NCBI GenBank assembly: GCA_023055505.1
Contig: JALIRH010000049.1
Coordinates: forward strand, 558,001 to 622,000
DNA length: 64,000 nucleotides
Origin: Callipepla californica brunnescens
Lineage: Eukaryota; Chordata; Aves; Galliformes; Odontophoridae
Reading direction: 5' to 3'
A model generated the notes under the pieces. That model saw nothing but the letters and a program-made list of their open reading frames with translations, made no database searches and was not told where the DNA came from. Each line of letters opens with the position of its first letter. Positions within the stretch are counted from its first letter, which is position 1. Positions 57,901 to 64,000 of the stretch are shown here, one piece after another. The position numbers and the translations under genes are program-made.

Positions 57901-60900
57901 TCTGCCGGTTTGCTCTGCTTGTTAAAGAAGGCTTTTGCAACGCTCCGATGATAGTGTTTTGGGAACACTTAGAAGATGTGGAATCAAACATACATTTGGT
58001 AGAAGAAAAAGTTTAACGTACTTAGCGCTACTATTTGACTTTTTAGCTCTGAATACCATACCGTTCCAAAAGAAAAAGGGAATGAATTGTTTGTTTGGCA
58101 AGAAAAACTTGTGTGACGATATTAAAAAGAGGTACTGAAAAGGAATAACAAGACTGGTCAGAGAAAGGAATGAAAACGTGCTCGTAGATGAATGAACGAT
58201 GCAGACGTACGTTGCATTCAGTAGCAGAGCAGAATGAGAATTAAAACTTTCCCTCCCACTAACATTGGGATGCAGCATACATACACTTACAACTCCTGAA
58301 ACCGAGTCACTTTCACGTGTAAACCGCGAATTGTTGGAGAAAAACCGCTACCGGCTGATTATTGAAAAGCCGCGATTCAGTGCACTTTTACCGGCTGACT
58401 GGCGTCTTTCTTCAGCGGCAAAAGCAGCAGGAGCCGCGATTGATGATGATGCGATTCGAGCCTGAGACGCGGTTCTTCGCGGTTCGAACATTAACACGCT
58501 GCCGGTTTGCTATGTTTGTTAAAAGTGGCTTTTCCAACGCTCCACTGACAGTGTTTTTGGGGAACACTTCGAAGAGGTGGAATCAAACATACATTTGGTA
58601 GAAGAAAAAGTTTAACGTACTTAACGCTACTATTTGACTTTTTAGCTCTGAATACCATACCGTTCCAAAAGAAAAAGGGAATGAATTGTTTGGCAAGAAA
58701 AACTTGTGTGACGATATTAACAAGAGGTAGGAAAAGGATTAACAAGACTGCTCAGAGAAAAGAATGAAAACGTGCTCGTAGATGAATGAACGATGCAGAC
58801 GTACGTTGCATTCAGTAGTAGAGCAGAATGAGAATTAAAACTTTCCCTCCCACTAACATTGGGATGCAACATACATACACTTACAACTCCTGAAGAGGAG
58901 TCAGTTTCACGTGTAAACCGCGATTTGTTGTAGAAGAACCGCTACCGGCTGATTACTGAAGCCGTGATTCAGTGCACTTTTACCGGCTGACAAGCGTCTT
59001 TCTTCAGCGGCAAAAGCAGCAGGAGCCTGATTGATGCTAGTGAATGGGAATCCGCGGCTAAGCGCGATTCGAGCATCAAACTCTCGGCCGCTTTGCTCTG
59101 CTTCTTAAAGGGGGCTATTCCGATGCTCCGGTGACAAGGTTTTCTGGGGAACCCTTAGAAGCGGTGGAATCACACACGCCTTTGGGAGAGGAACCAGCTT
59201 TCCGTACTTAACGCCTCTCCATTGCTTCCATAGTTCTGAAAAACATACCTTTTTGAGAGAGAATGAGAAAGATCCGCGGGTATTGTAAGAAAATTGAAGT
59301 GAATGTGTTAGATTGAGGAAGTAAAAAGGACAACAGCACTGGTCAGAGAAAAGAAGGAAAACGTGCTCGCAGATGAATGAACGATGCAGACATACGTTGC
59401 ATTCAGTAGCAGAGCAGAATGAGAATCAAAACTTTCCTTCCCATTAACACTGGGATCCAGCATACATTCACTTCCAACACCTGAAACCGAGTCACTTCCA
59501 CGTGTAAACCACGAATTGTTGGAATAGGACCGCTACCGGCTGATTTTTGAAAAGCCGCGATTCAGTGCACTGCTGCTGTCTGGCTGGCGTCTTTCTTCAG
59601 CGGCAAAAGCAGCAGTAGCCGCGATTGATGAGATTCGAGCCTGAGACGCGGTTCTTCGCGGTTTGAATATTAACACTCTGCCGGTTGCTTTGCTTGTTAA
59701 AAGTGGCTTTTGCAACGCTCCGCTGACAGTGTTTTTGGGGAACACTTAGAAGTGGTGAATCAAACATACATTTGGTAGAAGAAACAGCTTGACGTACTTA
59801 ACGCTACTATTGGACTTTTTAGCGCTGAATACCATACCGTTCCAAAAGAAAAAGGGAATGAATTGTTTGTTTGGCAAGAAAAACTTGTGTGACGATATTA
59901 ACTAGAGGTAGGAAAAGGAATAACAAGACTGCTCAGAGAAAGGAATGAAAACGTGCTCGTAGATGAATGAATGATGCAGACATACGTTGCATTCAGTAGT
60001 AGAGCAGAATGAGAATCAAAACTTTCCCTCTCACTAACACTGGGATCCAGCATCCATTCACTTACAACACCAGAATTGGAGTCGCTTTCAGGTTTCAACC
60101 GCGATTTGTTGGAATAGAAACGCTACCGGCTGATTACTGAAGACGCTATTCAGTGCACGTCTTTCAACTGACTGGCTTCTTTCTTCAGCGGCAAGAGCAG
60201 CAGGAGCCGCGATTGATGCGATTCGAACATGATTCACGGTTTTCCGCGGTTCGAACATTAGCTCGCTGCCGGTTTGCTATGTTTGTTAAAGGGAGCATTT
60301 GCAATGCTCAGATGACAGTGTTTTTGGGGAACATATAGAAGCGGTGCAATCACACAATGCAATTAGTAGAAGAAACAGCTTTCCGTAATAAACTTTTCTC
60401 TTTTGCTTCTTTATCTCTGAATACCATACTTTTGCAAAAGAGAATCGAAAGATACTTGTGTTCGACAAGAAAAAGTTTTTCCATGTATTAACTAGAAGTA
60501 CGAAAAAGAATAACAAGACTGGTCAGAGTAAAGAATGAAAACGTGCTCGTAGATGAATGAATGATGCAGAGATACGTTGCATTCAGTAGCAGAGCAGAAT
60601 GAGAATTAAAACTTTCCCTCCCACTAACATTGGGATGCAGCATACATACACATACAACTCCTGAAAACGGGTCACTTTCACGTGTAAACCGCGATTTGTT
60701 GGAGAAGAACCGCTACCGGCTGATTACTGAAGCCGCGATTCAGTGCACTTTTACAGGCTGACTATCGTCTTTCTTCAGCGGCAAAAGCAGCAGGAGCCGC
60801 GACTGGTGCGATTGAATCGGAATCCGCGGCTAAGCGCGGTTCGAGCATCAAACTCTCGGCCGCTTTTTCTCTGCTTCTTAAAGGGGGCTATTCCGATGCT

Positions 60901-63654
60901 CCGGTGACAAGGTTTTCTGGGGAACCCTTAGAAGCGGTGGAATCACACACGCCTTTGGGAGCGGAATTATCTTTCCGTACTTAACGTCTCTCCATTGCTT
61001 TCATAGTTCTGAAAAACATCCCTTTTTGAGAGAGAATGAGAAAGATCCGCCGTTATAGTAAGAAAATTGAAATGAATGTGTTAGATTAAGGAAGTAAAAA
61101 GGATAACAGCACTGGTCAGAGAAAAGAATGAAAACGTGCTCGCAGATGAATGAACGATGCAGACGTACGTTGCATACAGTAACAGAGCAGAAAAAGAATT
61201 AAAACTTTCACTCCTATTAAAACTGGGATCCAGCACACATTCTCTTCCAACTCCTGAAACCGAGTCACTTTCACGTGTAAACCGCGAATTGTTGGAGAAA
61301 AACCGCTACCGGCTGATTTTTGAAAAGCCGCGATTCAGTGCACTGCTGCCGCCTGACTGGCGTCTTTCTTCAGCGGCAAAAGCAGCAGTAGCCGCGATTG
61401 ATGCGATTCGAGCGGAATCCGAGGTTCTGAGCGGTTCGAATATTAACACTCTGCCGGTTTGCTCTGCTTGTTAAAGAAGGCTTTTGCAACGCTCCGATGA
61501 TAGTGTTTTGGGAACACTTAGAAGATGTGGAATCAAACATACATTTGGTAGAAGAAAAAGTTTAACGTACTTAGCGCTACTATTTGACTTTTTAGCTCTG
61601 AATACCATACCGTTCCAAAAGAAAAAGGGAATGAATTGTTTGTTTGGCAAGAAAAACTTGTGTGACGATATTAAAAAGAGGTACTGAAAAGGAATAACAA
61701 GACTGGTCAGAGAAAGGAATGAAAACGTGCTCGTAGATGAATGAACGATGCAGACGTACGTTGCATTCAGTAGCAGAGCAGAATGAGAATTAAAACTTTC
61801 CCTCCCACTAACATTGGGATGCAGCATACATACACTTACAACTCCTGAAACCGAGTCACTTTCACGTGTAAACCGCGAATTGTTGGAGAAAAACCGCTAC
61901 CGGCTGATTATTGAAAAGCCGCGATTCAGTGCACTTTTACCGGCTGACTGGCGTCTTTCTTCAGCGGCAAAAGCAGCAGGAGCCGCGATTGATGATGATG
62001 CGATTCGAGCCTGAGACGCGGTTCTTCGCGGTTCGAACATTAACACGCTGCCGGTTTGCTATGTTTGTTAAAAGTGGCTTTTGCAACGCTCCACTGACAG
62101 TGTTTTTGGGGAACACTTCGAAGAGGTGGAATCAAACATACATTTGGTAGAAGAAAAAGTTTAACGTACTTAACGCTACTATTTGACTTTTTAGCTCTGA
62201 ATACCATACCGTTCCAAAAGAAAAAGGGAATGAATTGTTTGGCAAGAAAAACTTGTGTGACGATATTAACAAGAGGTAGGAAAAGGATTAACAAGACTGC
62301 TCAGAGAAAAGAATGAAAACGTGCTCGTAGATGAATGAACGATGCAGACGTACGTTGCATTCAGTAGTAGAGCAGAATGAGAATTAAAACTTTCCCTCCC
62401 ACTAACATTGGGATGCAACATACATACACTTACAACTCCTGAAGAGGAGTCAGTTTCACGTGTAAACCGCGATTTGTTGTAGAAGAACCGCTACCGGCTG
62501 ATTACTGAAGCCGTGATTCAGTGCACTTTTACCGGCTGACAAGCGTCTTTCTTCAGCGGCAAAAGCAGCAGGAGCCTGATTGATGCTAGTGAATGGGAAT
62601 CCGCGGCTAAGCGCGATTTGAGCATCAAACTCTCGGCCGCTTTGCTCTGCTTCTTAAAGGGGGCTATTCCGATGCTCCGGTGACAAGGTTTTCTGGGGAA
62701 CCCTTAGAAGCGGTGGAATCACACACGCCTTTGGGAGAGGAACCAGCTTTCCGTACTTAACGCCTCTCCATTGCTTCCATAGTTCTGAAAAACATCCCTT
62801 TTTGAGAGAGAATGAGAAAGATCCGCGGGTATTGTAAGAAAATTGAAGTGAATGTGTTAGATTAAGGAAGTAAAAAGGACAACAGCACTGGTCAGAGAAA
62901 AGAAGGAAAACGTGCTCGCAGATGAATGAACGATGCAGACATACGTTGCATTCAGTAGCAGAGCAGAATGAGAATCAAAACTTTCCTTCCCATTAACACT
63001 GGGATCCAGCATACATTCACTTCCAACACCTGAAACCGAGTCACTTCCACGTGTAAACCACGAATTGTTGGAATAGGACCGCTACCGGCTGATTTTTGAA
63101 AAGCCGCGATTCAGTGCACTGCTGCTGTCTGGCTGGCGTCTTTCTTCAGCGGCAAAAGCAGCAGTAGCCGCGATTGATGAGATTCGAGCCTGAGACGCGG
63201 TTCTTCGCGGTTTGAATATTAACACTCTGCCGGTTGCTTTGCTTGTTAAAAGTGGCTTTTGCAACGCTCCGCTGACAGTGTTTTTGGGGAACACTTAGAA
63301 GTGGTGAATCAAACATACATTTGGTAGAAGAAACAGCTTGACGTACTTAACGCTACTATTGGACTTTTTAGCGCTGAATACCATACCGTTCCAAAAGAAA
63401 AAGGGAATGAATTGTTTGTTTGGCAAGAAAAACTTGTGTGACGATATTAACTAGAGGTAGGAAAAGGAATAACAAGACTGCTCAGAGAAAGGAATGAAAA
63501 CGTGCTCGTAGATGAATGAATGATGCAGACATACGTTGCATTCAGTAGTAGAGCAGAATGAGAATCAAAACTTTCCCTCTCACTAACACTGGGATCCAGC
63601 ATCCATTCACTTACAACACCAGAATTGGAGTCGCTTTCAGGTTTCAACCGCGAT
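45911..63654. repeat. Satellite: five 6-monomer higher-order units (A-B-C-F-D'-E)
   Basis: The units start at 45911, 49459, 53008, 56557 and 60106 with periods of 3548-3549 bp. The first and third share variants (AGAACACAGTG in A; ACCGCAACCGGC in C) absent from the second, fourth and fifth. Third-unit monomer F has a patch near 55165-55220 that matches the C/F junction type rather than its own counterpart. Confidence 0.95.
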
Positions 63655-64000
63655 TTGTTGGAATAGAAACGCTGCCGGCTGATTACTGAAGACGCTATTC
63701 AGTGCACGTTTTTCAACTGACTGGCTTCTTTCTTCAGCGGCAAAAGCAGCAGGAGCCGCGATTGATGCGATTCGAACATGATTCACGGTTTTCCGCGGTT
63801 CGAACATTAGCTCGCTGCCGGTTTGCTATGTTTGTTAAAGGGAGCATTTGCAATGCTCAGATGACAATGTTTTTGGGGAACATATAGAAGCGGTGCAATC
63901 ACACAATGCAATTAGTAGAAGAAACAGCTTTCCGTAATAAACTTTTCTCTTTTGCTTCTTTATCTCTGAATACCATACTTTTGCAAAAGAGAATCGAAAG
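63655..64000. repeat. Satellite: start of a further unit, cut by the window end
   Basis: An A-type monomer with the GTTTTTCAACTGAC variant begins here, so the array continues beyond the window. Confidence 0.9.

Larger units (their letters stand above)
33487..64000. repeat. Satellite array of ~590-bp monomers in higher-order repeats
   Basis: About 52 head-to-tail monomers of 588-596 bp fill the rest of the window. Each has the same landmarks: a TTGTTGGA(A/G) start, ACCGCTACCGGCTGATT, TTCTTCAGCGGCAAAAGC (about 80 bp in), a GCGGTTCGAAC-like motif, GTTTTTGGGGAACA and ACGTGCTCG(C/T)AGATGAATGA. CpG is frequent. By position and text, monomer types A, B, C, D, E and F can be told apart and repeat in fixed order. 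I do not recognise the family (it is not the 41-bp CNM/PO41 type). No gene, transposon or telomere repeat interrupts it. Confidence 0.97.

Noticed and set aside
47275..61827. Antisense satellite ORFs of 118-122 codons
   Set aside because: They repeat with the monomer period and cross monomer boundaries; they overlap the + strand frame and show no domain.
34671..63654. Near-identical HOR copies as an assembly duplication artefact
   Set aside because: Not fully excluded, but copies carry ordered private variants and three different HOR lengths, which simple assembly duplication would not create.
33487..64000. CENP-B box in satellite monomers
   Set aside because: I looked for TTCGNNNNANNCGGG around the TTCGAACAT, TTCGAGC and CGGTTCGA motifs; none fits.
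33487..64000. tRNA-like Pol III B box (GGTTCGAACAT) in the satellite, suggesting a tRNA-derived origin
   Set aside because: Only the first seven bases fit GGTTCGANNCC, no matching A box at proper distance was found and no T-arm pairing is possible.

Overview
The window reads as a bird subtelomere, most likely a galliform such as chicken. The evidence is a CR1 LINE fragment, two avian-style endogenous retroviruses, solo LTRs, degenerate (CCCTAA)n/(TTAGGG)n arrays, and four exons of an exportin-1 (XPO1/CRM1)-like gene with vertebrate-type splice sites. There is no prokaryotic signal and no complete protein-coding gene. Nearly everything is tandem repeat or retroelement.

Layout, left to right. 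1-1983: degenerate telomere repeat in CCCTAA orientation, as expected if the chromosome end lies to the left. 1984-7715: a 9-bp minisatellite (AATGTCAGA/AATGTCACA) interrupted by two solo LTRs, 2967-3889 (+) and 5071-5403 (-), each with a perfect 5-bp target-site duplication. 7722-16459: an 11-bp G-rich minisatellite (GGGGCAGCTAT/GGGGCAGCAGT) carrying one foreign CpG-rich insert at 10797-10980.

16460-25000 is one captured genic block. It holds the 5' half of a minus-strand provirus (LTR, Lys-type primer site, a membrane-protein ORF upstream of gag, gag, protease, RT, start of RNase H). The provirus sits inside a minus-strand CR1 fragment, and the CR1 precedes four consecutive XPO1-like exons with their introns (21577-24253). 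Both edges of the block abut simple-repeat arrays.

25001-33486: degenerate TTAGGG arrays, opposite in orientation to the left end, split by a second, plus-strand, gamma-like provirus (26390-~32050) with a His-type primer site. It has decayed gag, pro and pol, and no env or 3' LTR is visible. 33487-64000: an uninterrupted satellite of about 52 monomers of 588-596 bp in higher-order repeats (HORs): three 5-mers (2956-2957 bp), one 4-mer (2371 bp), then five 6-mers (3548-3549 bp), running off the window end.

No operon-like cooperation between genes is visible. The window is mainly a record of how a chromosome end is built: telomere-repeat amplification, minisatellite growth, retroelement insertion, capture of a host gene fragment, and satellite homogenisation. 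The most informative items are the 4-mer/5-mer/6-mer satellite transition, the XPO1-like exon block with an apparent 36-nt in-frame deletion, the transmembrane ORF upstream of gag, and the regularly spaced G-run array.
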